From the NCBI RefSeq assembly GCF_900113695.1, contig NZ_FOQH01000004.1:310001-374000 (forward strand): a stretch of 64,000 nt of DNA. Reading direction: 5' to 3'. Both the position numbers and the translations under genes were made by a program. Under the pieces are notes generated by a model. The model made no database searches. It was not told the origin of the DNA and saw only the letters and a program-made list of their open reading frames with translations. This DNA is from Albimonas pacifica. Lineage in GTDB: Bacteria; Pseudomonadota; Alphaproteobacteria; Rhodobacterales; Rhodobacteraceae. Below are positions 17,797 to 24,571 of the stretch, piece by piece (positions within the stretch are counted from its first letter, which is position 1; each line of letters starts with the position of its first letter).

Positions 17797-18402
17797 TCAG
17801 GGCGTCTCGCCCAGCGCCGCGAGGCGGGCTTCCAGCTCCCGGATCCGGGCGTGCAGCTTGCCGATGGCGGGGGCCAGCTCCGCCTCCGTCCAGCGGGGCG
17901 TGATGTGCTGGTTGCAGTTCCAGTCGAAGGCCTCGAGGTGGAGGATCATCAGCCGCTCGGCCTTCTCCCGCAGGGGGCCAGGGGCCAGCGCGTCGGCGAG
18001 CGCCGGCTCGGCCTCCAGCGCCACGACCTCGATCCGGGCCAGCGCCTTCAGCCGGCCCTGGCGGGCGTAGTCCATGAAGAACAGCGCCGCGCGCGCGTCC
18101 CCCGCGACGTTGCCCAGGCTGATGTACTGCCGGTTCCCGCGCAGGTCCACGAAGGCCAGCCGCCCCGGGTCCAGCGCCTGCACGAAGCCCGGCGGCCCGC
18201 CGCGGTGCTGCACGTAAGGCCAGCCCGAGGCGGAGACCGTCGCCATGTAGAAGCTCTCGCGCGAGGCGATGAAGGCGGCCTCGTCCGGGCCCAGCCGGTC
18301 GGGGGCCGAGGCCCCCGCCGACCCGAAGGCCCGGCCGTTGAGGGCGGCCTGCGCCTCGCGCACGGCGTCGGTGAACAGCAGGTCGCGGTAGCGCGCGGTC
18401 AT
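17797..18402 (-). CDS. Pyridoxamine 5'-phosphate oxidase-like FMN-binding protein
   Basis: A 201-residue PNPOx-like split-barrel protein. The conserved stretch SFYMATVSASGWPYVQHRGG (about residues 47-66) is followed by GNRQYISLGNVAGDARAALF, matching the flavin-binding barrel of the general PNPOx-like family. The C-terminus has the WNCNQHITPRWTEAE segment seen in the larger members, then a helical tail rich in Glu/Arg/Ala. True PdxH active-site features cannot be confirmed, so the substrate is unknown. The ATG at 18402 (MTARYRDLLFTD) has GGAGA upstream. The nearest same-strand gene ends 312 bp upstream, so it probably has its own promoter. Confidence 0.82.
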   Translation of the reverse strand: MTARYRDLLFTDAVREAQAALNGRAFGSAGASAPDRLGPDEAAFIASRESFYMATVSASGWPYVQHRGGPPGFVQALDPGRLAFVDLRGNRQYISLGNVAGDARAALFFMDYARQGRLKALARIEVVALEAEPALADALAPGPLREKAERLMILHLEAFDWNCNQHITPRWTEAELAPAIGKLHARIRELEARLAALGETP

Positions 18403-18714
18403 CGGGGGTCTCCTGCGTCGATCGGAAGGGACCCTCCCGACATGAAGAAGGGACCGCGTCCCCCCAAGGACGCCGCCCCTCCTCCCTGTCCGTCCCGGTC
18501 CCCAAGACCGGGCGAACCCGCCGGATCCGCTTCCGCGCCGCCTCCGGATGCGAGGCGAAAGCGGACCCGACGCCGCCGCGTCGCCGGTCCCCGCGCCATT
18601 CCTGACTGTCTTCCCCTTGGAAAGACGCGGGCCCCGGTTCCGCCGCGAGAGCCACACACTCACCGCGTTCCGTGATCAGAGGGATGCGCGATTCGGCGTG
18701 ACACGGCCGTGACT
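18403..18714. other. 312-bp intergenic region, no gene seen
   Basis: Between the PNPOx-like gene start and the dehydratase stop, both minus strand. I see several small inverted repeats (for example CACGGCCGTG at the dehydratase end) and a GGAGA ribosome-binding site at the PNPOx end, but no convincing promoter hexamers, RNA gene or conserved small frame. It presumably holds the PNPOx-like promoter. Confidence 0.5.
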
Positions 18715-19692
18715 TTACCCTGCGGCCGTCTGCAGGGCGCGCAGGAACACATCGCGGTCGACGTTGCCCCCGGTGGCGAGCACCAGGACCGCGTCGCCCT
18801 CGATCTCGGCCCCCCGATGGAGCGCCGCCGCCAGCGCCGCCGCGCCGCCCGGCTCGACCACGATCTTCAACCGTTCAAAGGCTTGCGCCATGGCCCCCAG
18901 GCACTCGTCGTCCGAGACCGCCAGCCCCGGCCCGGCCAGCTTCGACAGGATCGGCCAGGTGATCTCGCCCGGCGCCGGGGTGACGATCGCGTCGCAGAGC
19001 GTGGCGCGACCTCCCGCCGCAGGGGTGCGCTCGCCGCTGGCGAGCGAGACCTGCCAGTCGTTCCAGCCTTCCGGCTCGGCCGGGCGCACGCGCAGCCCCG
19101 GCGCCTCGGCCGCCAGCGCCAGCGCGACGCCCGAGGCGAGGCCCCCGCCCCCGGTGCAGACCAGCACGTCGGCGGCGCTCACCCCCGCCTCGGCCGCCTG
19201 CTCGGCCAGCTCCAGCCCCACCGTGCCCTGGCCGGCGATCACCATCGGCTCGTCGTAGGGGCGCACCAGGGTCAGGCCGCGTTCGGCGGCGAGGCGGGCG
19301 CCGATCTCCTCACGGCTCTCGGAATAGCGGTCGTAGGTGATCACCTCCGCCCCGTAGGCGGCGGTGTTGGCGAGCTTCAGCTTCGGCGCGTCCGCCGGCA
19401 TCAGGATCGTCGCCGGGATCCCGTGCAGCTTCGCGGCATAGGCCACCCCCTGGGCGTGATTGCCAGAGGAGAAGGCGAAGACCCCGCGGGCGCGGGTCTC
19501 CGGGTCCAGCGCCGAGATCGCCGACCAGGCGCCGCGGAACTTGAAGCTGCCGGTGTGCTGCAGGCACTCGGCCTTCACCAGCACGCGCCGACCGGCGAGG
19601 TCGTTGAGGAAGGGGCTTTCCAGCAGCGGCGTGCGGCGCACCACGGGGGCGAGCCGCTCGGCGGCGGCCCGGATGTCGGAGATGTCGACCAA
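18715..19692 (-). CDS. Threonine/serine dehydratase-like PLP enzyme
   Basis: A fold type II PLP enzyme of about 325 residues. The PLP lysine lies in LQHTGSFKFRGAWSAI and the phosphate loop is VCTGGGGLASGVALAL. FSSGNHAQGVAYAAKLHGIP and PTDAP-like MPADAPKLKLANTAAYGAEV are standard for the threonine dehydratase / serine racemase / threo-3-hydroxyaspartate ammonia-lyase group. There is no C-terminal ACT regulatory domain, so it is a catabolic-type enzyme rather than biosynthetic IlvA. I start it at a TTG (19692) 8 bp after GAAGGA, because no in-frame ATG occurs near the conserved VDISDIRAAAERL. It is the last gene of an apparent operon with the hydrolase (28 bp upstream) and the dehalogenase. Confidence 0.88.
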   Translation of the reverse strand: MVDISDIRAAAERLAPVVRRTPLLESPFLNDLAGRRVLVKAECLQHTGSFKFRGAWSAISALDPETRARGVFAFSSGNHAQGVAYAAKLHGIPATILMPADAPKLKLANTAAYGAEVITYDRYSESREEIGARLAAERGLTLVRPYDEPMVIAGQGTVGLELAEQAAEAGVSAADVLVCTGGGGLASGVALALAAEAPGLRVRPAEPEGWNDWQVSLASGERTPAAGGRATLCDAIVTPAPGEITWPILSKLAGPGLAVSDDECLGAMAQAFERLKIVVEPGGAAALAAALHRGAEIEGDAVLVLATGGNVDRDVFLRALQTAAG

Positions 19693-19720
19693 CGGGGGTT
19701 CCTTCGGCGTGTTCTGGAGC

Positions 19721-20593
19721 TCAGCCGGCCTTCGCCAGCAGCGCGTCGATCGCCTCGACGCATTCGGGCTCGTCCAGCAGGGGAACATGGGCGCGGTCGG
19801 GGACCGTGACCAGCGTGACGTTCGGCGAGACGGCGGCCATCTTCGCCGCGGTCTCGGCCGAGAGGATGTCCGAATTCGCCCCCCGCAGCACCAGCACCGG
19901 GACCTGCGCCAGCGCCTGGAACAGGGGCCAGAGGTCCGGCGCGGCGCCGCCCTCGGCGAGACGCGCCTCCAGCGCGGCGTTCTGGGCGGCCATCGCCTCG
20001 CCGAGCCGCAGGTCGTACTTGAAGGCGACGCCGTCGGGGGTCTCCTCGGCGACGGCCTCGGCGATGCGCGTCCAGTCGGCGCGGGTCAGCGTCGGCGCGC
20101 CCGCCCGCCCGTCTGCCTCCAGCGCGACGGCGAGCTCGTCGAGCGTCCGCGCCGCGGGCGCCTTGCCCACGTAGCCCTTGATGCGGTCGAGCCCGGCCTG
20201 GTCGATCTCCGGCCCGATGTCGTTGAGCACGGCCGCCGCGATCCGCCCCGGCGCCGTCACCGCGGCGAGCATCGTGATCATCCCCCCGCGCGAGGTTCCC
20301 ACGAACACCGCCTTCTCGATCCCGAGATGATCGAGCAGCGCCACCGCGTCCGCGGTCTCGGTCGGCAGGTCGTAGGTGGCGGGATCGGCATGGTCCGAGA
20401 CGCCCCGCCCGCGGCTGTCGAGGCGGATCACCCGGCGCGAGGGGCTCAGCCGCTCGGCCACCGCGGCGAAATCGGCGTGGTTGCGGGTCAGGCCCGGCAG
20501 GCACAGCACCGGCAGGGGCCCCTCGCGCGGGCCCTCGTCGATGAAGCCCAGGCGGGTTCCGTCGGGGGCGTCGAACGACTCCACTTTCACCAT
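19721..20593 (-). CDS. Alpha/beta hydrolase
   Basis: A 290-residue alpha/beta-hydrolase-fold enzyme beginning MVKVESFDAPDGTRLGFI. The oxyanion region is LCLPGLTRNHADFAAVAERL, the nucleophile elbow is FVGTSRGGMITM (Ser about residue 101), the acid is likely Asp in RGANSDILSAE, and the His is in VPDRAHVPLLDEPE. The N-terminal LDSRGRGVSDHAD is typical of haloperoxidase/esterase-like members. Its ATG at 20593 overlaps the dehalogenase stop by 7 bp, so translation is probably coupled. The substrate is unknown; operon company suggests a carboxylic-acid or amino-acid catabolite. Confidence 0.9.
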   Translation of the reverse strand: MVKVESFDAPDGTRLGFIDEGPREGPLPVLCLPGLTRNHADFAAVAERLSPSRRVIRLDSRGRGVSDHADPATYDLPTETADAVALLDHLGIEKAVFVGTSRGGMITMLAAVTAPGRIAAAVLNDIGPEIDQAGLDRIKGYVGKAPAARTLDELAVALEADGRAGAPTLTRADWTRIAEAVAEETPDGVAFKYDLRLGEAMAAQNAALEARLAEGGAAPDLWPLFQALAQVPVLVLRGANSDILSAETAAKMAAVSPNVTLVTVPDRAHVPLLDEPECVEAIDALLAKAG

Positions 20594-21273
20594 GAGGCGG
20601 CAAGCTCCGGGATTTCGGTCAGGTCGGAGGCGACCCTGTGGGGCCGCCAGGGCAGTCGGTCCATCGGGTCGCCGGCGCGGTTCACCCAGACGGTGCGGAA
20701 GCCATAGCCCGCCGCCGCCGCCGCGTCCCATCCGTTCGACGAGACGAACAGCACCTCGCGCGGGGTGCGCCCGAAGGCATGGCCCACCAGGTCGTAGACG
20801 ACGCGCGCCGGCTTGAACACGCCCACGCTCTCGACCGAGAGCATCTCGTCGAGCAGGTCGCGGATCCCGGCCGAGGCCGCGGCCCCCTCCAGCATCGCGG
20901 GCGAGCCGTTGGACAGGATCGCCGTCTCCCGCCCGGCCTCTTTCAGGGCGCGCAGCATGGCGGGAACCTCCGGATAGGCCTCGAGCCCGAAGTAGAGCTC
21001 GAGCAGCGCCGCCCGCTCCCCTTCCGCCACGCCGCCCACGGCCTCGATGGCGAAGTCGAGCCCATCCTGGGTGACCTGCCAGAAATCCGTGTGCACGCCG
21101 GCGGTGGCGCGCAGCCAGGAATACTGCAGCTGCTTGAGCCGCCAGATCTCGGCGATGCGCGGCCACTTGGCGGCGAAGTCCTCGTGCCCCGGCCGCTCCG
21201 CCAGCCGGCGCGTGGCGGCCGCGACGTCGAACAGGGTGCCGTAGGCGTCGAAGACGCAGGTGGCGATGGCCAT
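20587..21273 (-). CDS. (S)-2-haloacid dehalogenase (HAD type II)
   Basis: A 228-residue HAD-superfamily enzyme. It matches the L-2-haloacid dehalogenase pattern unusually well: nucleophile Asp9 and Thr13 in FDAYGTLFDV, the Arg/Gln/Tyr helix IWRLKQLQYSWLRA, Ser in ILSNGSP, Lys and Tyr in GVFKPARVVYDLV, and the Ser-Asn-Asp triad in FVSSNGWDAAAA. In known enzymes these residues hydrolyse (S)-2-haloacids to (R)-2-hydroxyacids, so activity is likely retained. The ATG at 21273 follows GGAGGAG. It is the first gene of the dehalogenase-hydrolase-dehydratase operon; a perfect 24-bp palindrome lies 108 bp upstream and may be its operator. Confidence 0.92.
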   Translation of the reverse strand: MAIATCVFDAYGTLFDVAAATRRLAERPGHEDFAAKWPRIAEIWRLKQLQYSWLRATAGVHTDFWQVTQDGLDFAIEAVGGVAEGERAALLELYFGLEAYPEVPAMLRALKEAGRETAILSNGSPAMLEGAAASAGIRDLLDEMLSVESVGVFKPARVVYDLVGHAFGRTPREVLFVSSNGWDAAAAAGYGFRTVWVNRAGDPMDRLPWRPHRVASDLTEIPELAASW

Positions 21274-21380
21274 GGTTCTCCTCCCACCCCGCGACTGCGG
21301 GCGGCGGAGCATCGCCCGCCCCGCCCTCGCAGGCAAGCCGCCCCGCCGCCCCCCGCGCGCGCGCGTCGCCGTGGCCAGGG

Positions 21381-21404
21381 CCGAGTTGACAGCTGTCAAC
21401 TCGG
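21381..21404. promoter_or_regulatory. Perfect 24-bp palindrome upstream of the dehalogenase operon
   Basis: The half-site CCGAGTTGACAG is followed directly by its exact complement, with no spacer. It stands in otherwise unremarkable GC-rich DNA 108 bp ahead of the dehalogenase start codon. TTGACA occurs in both strands but without a matching -10 at 16-18 bp, so I read it as a repressor/activator site rather than a promoter. The cognate regulator is not in the window. Confidence 0.5.
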
Positions 21405-21415
21405 TCCCCTCCGCC

Positions 21416-21440
21416 CCACGCCACGCCACGCCACGCCACG
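21416..21440. repeat. CCACG pentanucleotide tandem repeat (5 units)
   Basis: Five perfect CCACG units in a row, followed by a degenerate CCGCG. It lies 12 bp beyond the palindrome, upstream of the dehalogenase operon. Such a short tract can change length by slippage. Confidence 0.8.
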
Positions 21441-21501
21441 CCGCGTCCCGCGCCCGGCTCCCCGCGCCCGTCCAGCGCCCGTGGCCGCCAGGCTCCCCGG
21501 G

Positions 21502-21780
21502 GAGCGCCTGTTCTCCGGAGCCGTCCGTCGCGGGCGCCGATCGGAGCGGCTCGCCCCCTCCGGTCAAGGATCGCGAAGCGACCGCGCGAAGCGCGGCTTG
21601 TCCTTGACCGGAGGGGGCGAGCCGCTCAGGCAGCCAAGCGACGGACGGCTCCGGAGGACAGGCGCGGGCGTCTTGTTCTTGGGTGAGTCAGGAGCCCGCC
21701 GGAGGCTCCCCTCTCCCCCATCCCTCGCCCCCCTGCCGACCGGCGCGACCCCGCCAAGCCCGCCCGCAGGGCGCCTGTAG
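21502..21780 (-). repeat. Structured inverted-repeat element, left copy
   Basis: A 279-bp element whose partner lies in opposite orientation at 24184-24465. Read on the minus strand from 11 nt after the kinase stop codon it has an asymmetric tail (CTACAGGCGCCCTGCGGGC, then a variable GC stretch, then CCTCCGGCGGGCTCCTGACT), then a 162-bp imperfect palindrome (21504-21665). The palindrome has outer arms of 28 bp with one mismatch, an internal loop, a perfect 27-bp inner stem, and an apical stem with a UUC loop at 21588-21590. No open frame or transposase is present. Confidence 0.85.
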
Positions 21781-21790
21781 ACCGCTCGCC

Positions 21791-23122
21791 CTACCGCGGG
21801 ATGCGCAGCACCACCCTCAGCCCGCCCAGCGTCTCCGAGCTTTCCAGCGTCAGCGCCCCGCCATGGGCCCGCGCGATGTCGAGCGCGATGGCGAGACCCA
21901 GCCCGACGCCGCCGCCCTCGTTCTGGTTGCGGCTCTCGTCCAGCCGCGCGAAGGGGCGGAGCGCGGTGTCGCGCATTTCCTCGGGGATGCCGGGGCCGTC
22001 GTCCTCGACCGACCATTCCACGAACATCCGGCCCAGCCGCAGGCGGGCCTCGACGCGGTCGCCGTAGCGGGCGGCGTTGGCGATCAGGTTGCCCAGCGCC
22101 CGGCCGATGGCGCCGGGGCGCAGGGTCACCGGCTCGGGCGCGCGCGAGTCCTCGGTCAGGGACACCGCCACCTCGGCGCCGGCGCGCCGCGCGTCGGCGG
22201 CGGCGGTCTCCAGCAGGGCCAGCGGGTCGGCCTCGACCGCGCTTTCGCCCGCCCCGCCGCGGGCGAAGTCGAGGAAGGCCGAGAGCATCCGCTCCATCTC
22301 CACGATGTCGCGCGCGAGGTCGTCGCGGTCGGGCGAGGGGTCCAGCATCTCGACCGCCAGCCGCATCCGCGTCAGCGGCGTGCGCAGGTCGTGGCTGACG
22401 CCGTAGAGCATGTTGGTGCGCTGCTCCATCGCCCGTTCGACCCGCCGGCGCATGTCGAGGAAGGCGGCGCCGGCGCGGCGCACCTCCTCGGCGCCGGCGG
22501 GGCGGAAGGGGACCACCCGGCCGCGCCCGAAGGCCTCGGCGGCGTTGGCGAGCGAGCGGATCGGGCGCACCTGGTTGCGCAGGAACAGCACCGCCACCAC
22601 CGCCAGCAGGAAGGCCGTCGCCACCATCCACACCAGCAGGATGTGGGGGTTCGAGGCGATGGTCCGCTTGCGCGGGATCAGCGCGCGCAGCACGCCCTTC
22701 TCTGTCTGGATCTTCACCTCGACGTCGCGGTTGTAGCGCACCAGGTCGATGGACATCGGCCGGGCGATGTCGGCGCGCAGCCGATCGGCCAGCGCGTTGC
22801 CAGAGACGTCGTAGAACAGCTGCGCATTGTCCGGCGGCACCGCGGCGCCGGCGTCGAGCGCGAGCGTCATGCCCAGCGGCCGCGCGATGTTCTCGAGCCG
22901 GATGCGGGCGTCCTCGACGGTCTCGGCGGTCTCGACCGCGTTGACGGCGTAGATCAGCTCCAGCGCGACCGAGCCCGCCATCTGCTGGGTGACGCCGGCA
23001 TAGTGGTTCTGGATGAACAGGCCCGCGACCACCAGCTGCAGCAGCACGATGGGCGCCAGCAGGATCACCAGCGCCCGCCCGAACAGGCTGCGCGGCAGGT
23101 ATTTCTTGTATGCCCTCGCCAT
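21791..23122 (-). CDS. EnvZ-like sensor histidine kinase (orphan)
   Basis: A 443-residue membrane sensor kinase. One transmembrane helix lies about residues 15-37, then a periplasmic domain of ~130 residues, a second helix near residue 180 (LLVWMVATAFLLAVVAVLFL), a HAMP region (NQVRPIRSLANAAEAFGRGR), and the H-box YGVSHDLRTPLTRMRLAVEM with phospho-acceptor His about residue 245. The ATPase domain has NLIANAARYGDRV (N box), VEDDGPGIPEE (G1) and GGGVGLGLAIALDIARAHGG (G2). It resembles the EnvZ/RisS group that pairs with OmpR-type regulators, but no response-regulator gene is adjacent. The ATG at 23122 (MARAYKKYLPRSLFGRAL) begins the conserved part. It is divergent from the MBL gene across 88 bp. 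Confidence 0.93.
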   Translation of the reverse strand: MARAYKKYLPRSLFGRALVILLAPIVLLQLVVAGLFIQNHYAGVTQQMAGSVALELIYAVNAVETAETVEDARIRLENIARPLGMTLALDAGAAVPPDNAQLFYDVSGNALADRLRADIARPMSIDLVRYNRDVEVKIQTEKGVLRALIPRKRTIASNPHILLVWMVATAFLLAVVAVLFLRNQVRPIRSLANAAEAFGRGRVVPFRPAGAEEVRRAGAAFLDMRRRVERAMEQRTNMLYGVSHDLRTPLTRMRLAVEMLDPSPDRDDLARDIVEMERMLSAFLDFARGGAGESAVEADPLALLETAAADARRAGAEVAVSLTEDSRAPEPVTLRPGAIGRALGNLIANAARYGDRVEARLRLGRMFVEWSVEDDGPGIPEEMRDTALRPFARLDESRNQNEGGGVGLGLAIALDIARAHGGALTLESSETLGGLRVVLRIPR

Positions 23123-23210
23123 GGCGGCCAAGTTGCGCGCGACGAGGCCCCGAAGCAATGGGCCCGCACGCCCCGGGCGCGCTTTCGCGCCCGCTGGAGG
23201 AGGATCCCCG

Positions 23211-24173
23211 ATGAGCGCAGGCCCCACCCCCGCCGACCCGTTCGACCGCCGCCCCGACGCCGACGGGCCGGTCGTCGCGCTGGAGCCCGGCCTGCGCCGC
23301 GTGACCTGCCCCAATCCCTCGCCCATGACCTTCACCGGCACCCGCACCTACATCGTCGGCCGGGGCGAGGTCGCCGTCATCGACCCCGGCCCCGAGCATC
23401 CCGGCCACCTCGAAACGATCCTGTCGGCGCTGGAGCCGGGGGAGCGCGTCTCGCACATCGTGCTCACTCACACGCACATCGACCATTCTCCCGGCGTTCC
23501 GGCGCTGAAGGCGCGCACCGGGGCGCAGACCTGGGCCTTCGGCGCGCACGGCGCCGGGCGCAGCGAGCGGATGCAGGCGCTGGCGGCCTCGGGCGCCGAG
23601 CTGGGCGGAGGCGAGGGCGGGGACCGCAGCTTCGTTCCCGATCACCTGCTGGCGGACGGCGAGCGGCTGGAGGGGAACGGCTGGGCGCTGACCGCGATCC
23701 ACACGCCGGGGCATATCTCGAACCACCTCGCCTTCGCGGTGGAGGCCGAGGGGATGACGCCGGGCGCGGTGCTGTCGGGGGATCACGTGATGGGCTGGGC
23801 GACCTCGATCGTCTCGCCGCCCGACGGGGACATGGCGGCCTACATGGCGAGCCTTCGCAAGCTGCAGGGGCGCGGCGACCGGGTCTACTATCCCGGCCAC
23901 GGCCACCCGATCGCGGACCCAGAGGCGATGCTCGCCCACCTGATCGCCCACCGCGAGAGCCGCGTGCGGCAGGTGCTGGCGGCCCTGCCCTCGCCGGGGA
24001 TGCCGGGCAAGGACGCGCTGGAGATGGCGCGGGGGATCTACACCGACGTGGACCCGGCGCTGCTGGGAGCGGCGGCGCGCAACGTGTTCTCGGTGCTGAT
24101 CGGGCTGGTCGAGGACGGGCGCGCGGAACACGAGGGGGTGCTGTCGGACAAGGCGAAGTTCCGGCATCGGTGA
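23211..24173 (+). CDS. Metallo-beta-lactamase-fold hydrolase (LACTB2-like)
   Basis: A 320-residue MBL-fold protein. The zinc motif HxHxDH is intact in IVLTHTHIDHSPGVPAL (His87, His89, Asp91, His92). A further ligand His lies in IHTPGHISNHLAFAVE, an Asp in GAVLSGDHVMGWATS, and a last His in YYPGHGHPIADPE. A C-terminal winged-helix-like tail (residues ~250-310, HRESRVRQVLAALPSPG) is as in LACTB2-type hydrolases, some of which are endoribonucleases. GGAGGAGG lies just before the ATG at 23211. It is divergent from the kinase, and its 3' end is followed within 11 nt by the right copy of the structured repeat. The substrate is unknown. Confidence 0.9.
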   Translation: MSAGPTPADPFDRRPDADGPVVALEPGLRRVTCPNPSPMTFTGTRTYIVGRGEVAVIDPGPEHPGHLETILSALEPGERVSHIVLTHTHIDHSPGVPALKARTGAQTWAFGAHGAGRSERMQALAASGAELGGGEGGDRSFVPDHLLADGERLEGNGWALTAIHTPGHISNHLAFAVEAEGMTPGAVLSGDHVMGWATSIVSPPDGDMAAYMASLRKLQGRGDRVYYPGHGHPIADPEAMLAHLIAHRESRVRQVLAALPSPGMPGKDALEMARGIYTDVDPALLGAAARNVFSVLIGLVEDGRAEHEGVLSDKAKFRHR

Positions 24174-24183
24174 GAGGACCGGA

Positions 24184-24465
24184 CTACAGGCGCCCTGCGG
24201 GCGGGCTTGGCTGGGTCCGTTCGGTGGGGGGGCTGGGGGAAGAAACTTCTGGCGGGGAAGCCTCCGGCGGGCTCCTGACTCACCAAAGAACAAAGCGCCC
24301 GCGCCTGTTCTCCGGAGCCGTCCATCGCTTCTGGCCTGCCTGAGCGACTCGCCCCCGCCGGTCAAGGACAAGCCCCCTTCGGGGGTCGCTGCGCGATCCT
24401 TGACCGGCGGGGGCGAGTCGCTCCGTTGGCCGCCAGCGACGGACGGCTCCGGAGAACAGGCGCTC
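24184..24465 (+). repeat. Structured inverted-repeat element, right copy
   Basis: A 282-bp element inverted relative to 21502-21780. Read on the plus strand it starts 11 nt after the MBL stop codon with the same tail (CTACAGGCGCCCTGCGGGC ... CCTCCGGCGGGCTCCTGACT) and then a 163-bp palindrome (24301-24463). Outer arms are 29 bp with one mismatch; the inner 27-bp stem is perfect; the apex is CCCCCTTCGGGGG (24373-24385). Differences from the left copy in the inner and apical stems are paired, so base pairing is kept in both copies. The rest of the gap to gpmI (24466-24571) has no gene. Confidence 0.85.
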
Positions 24466-24571
24466 TCGGGGGCGCGTGGGGCCAGGGGCGGGCGGACGGC
24501 GGGTCGCGTTTCGTTGCGCGGGCGGGGAGCCTAGGTAAGAGGGCACGTCCGACAACCGCAGGAGAGATCCG

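Noticed and set aside
21502-24465. A composite transposon or insertion sequence
   Set aside because: The inverted repeats are long and structured, but there is no transposase, integrase or target duplication that I can see, so calling it a transposon is not supported.
24514-24537. TTGCGC-12 bp-TAGGTA as a gpmI promoter (and a like TTGCGC-12 bp-TATGCT before atpH)
   Set aside because: A 12-bp spacer is too short for a sigma-70 promoter and does not fit the sigma factors I can recall; recorded as coincidence.
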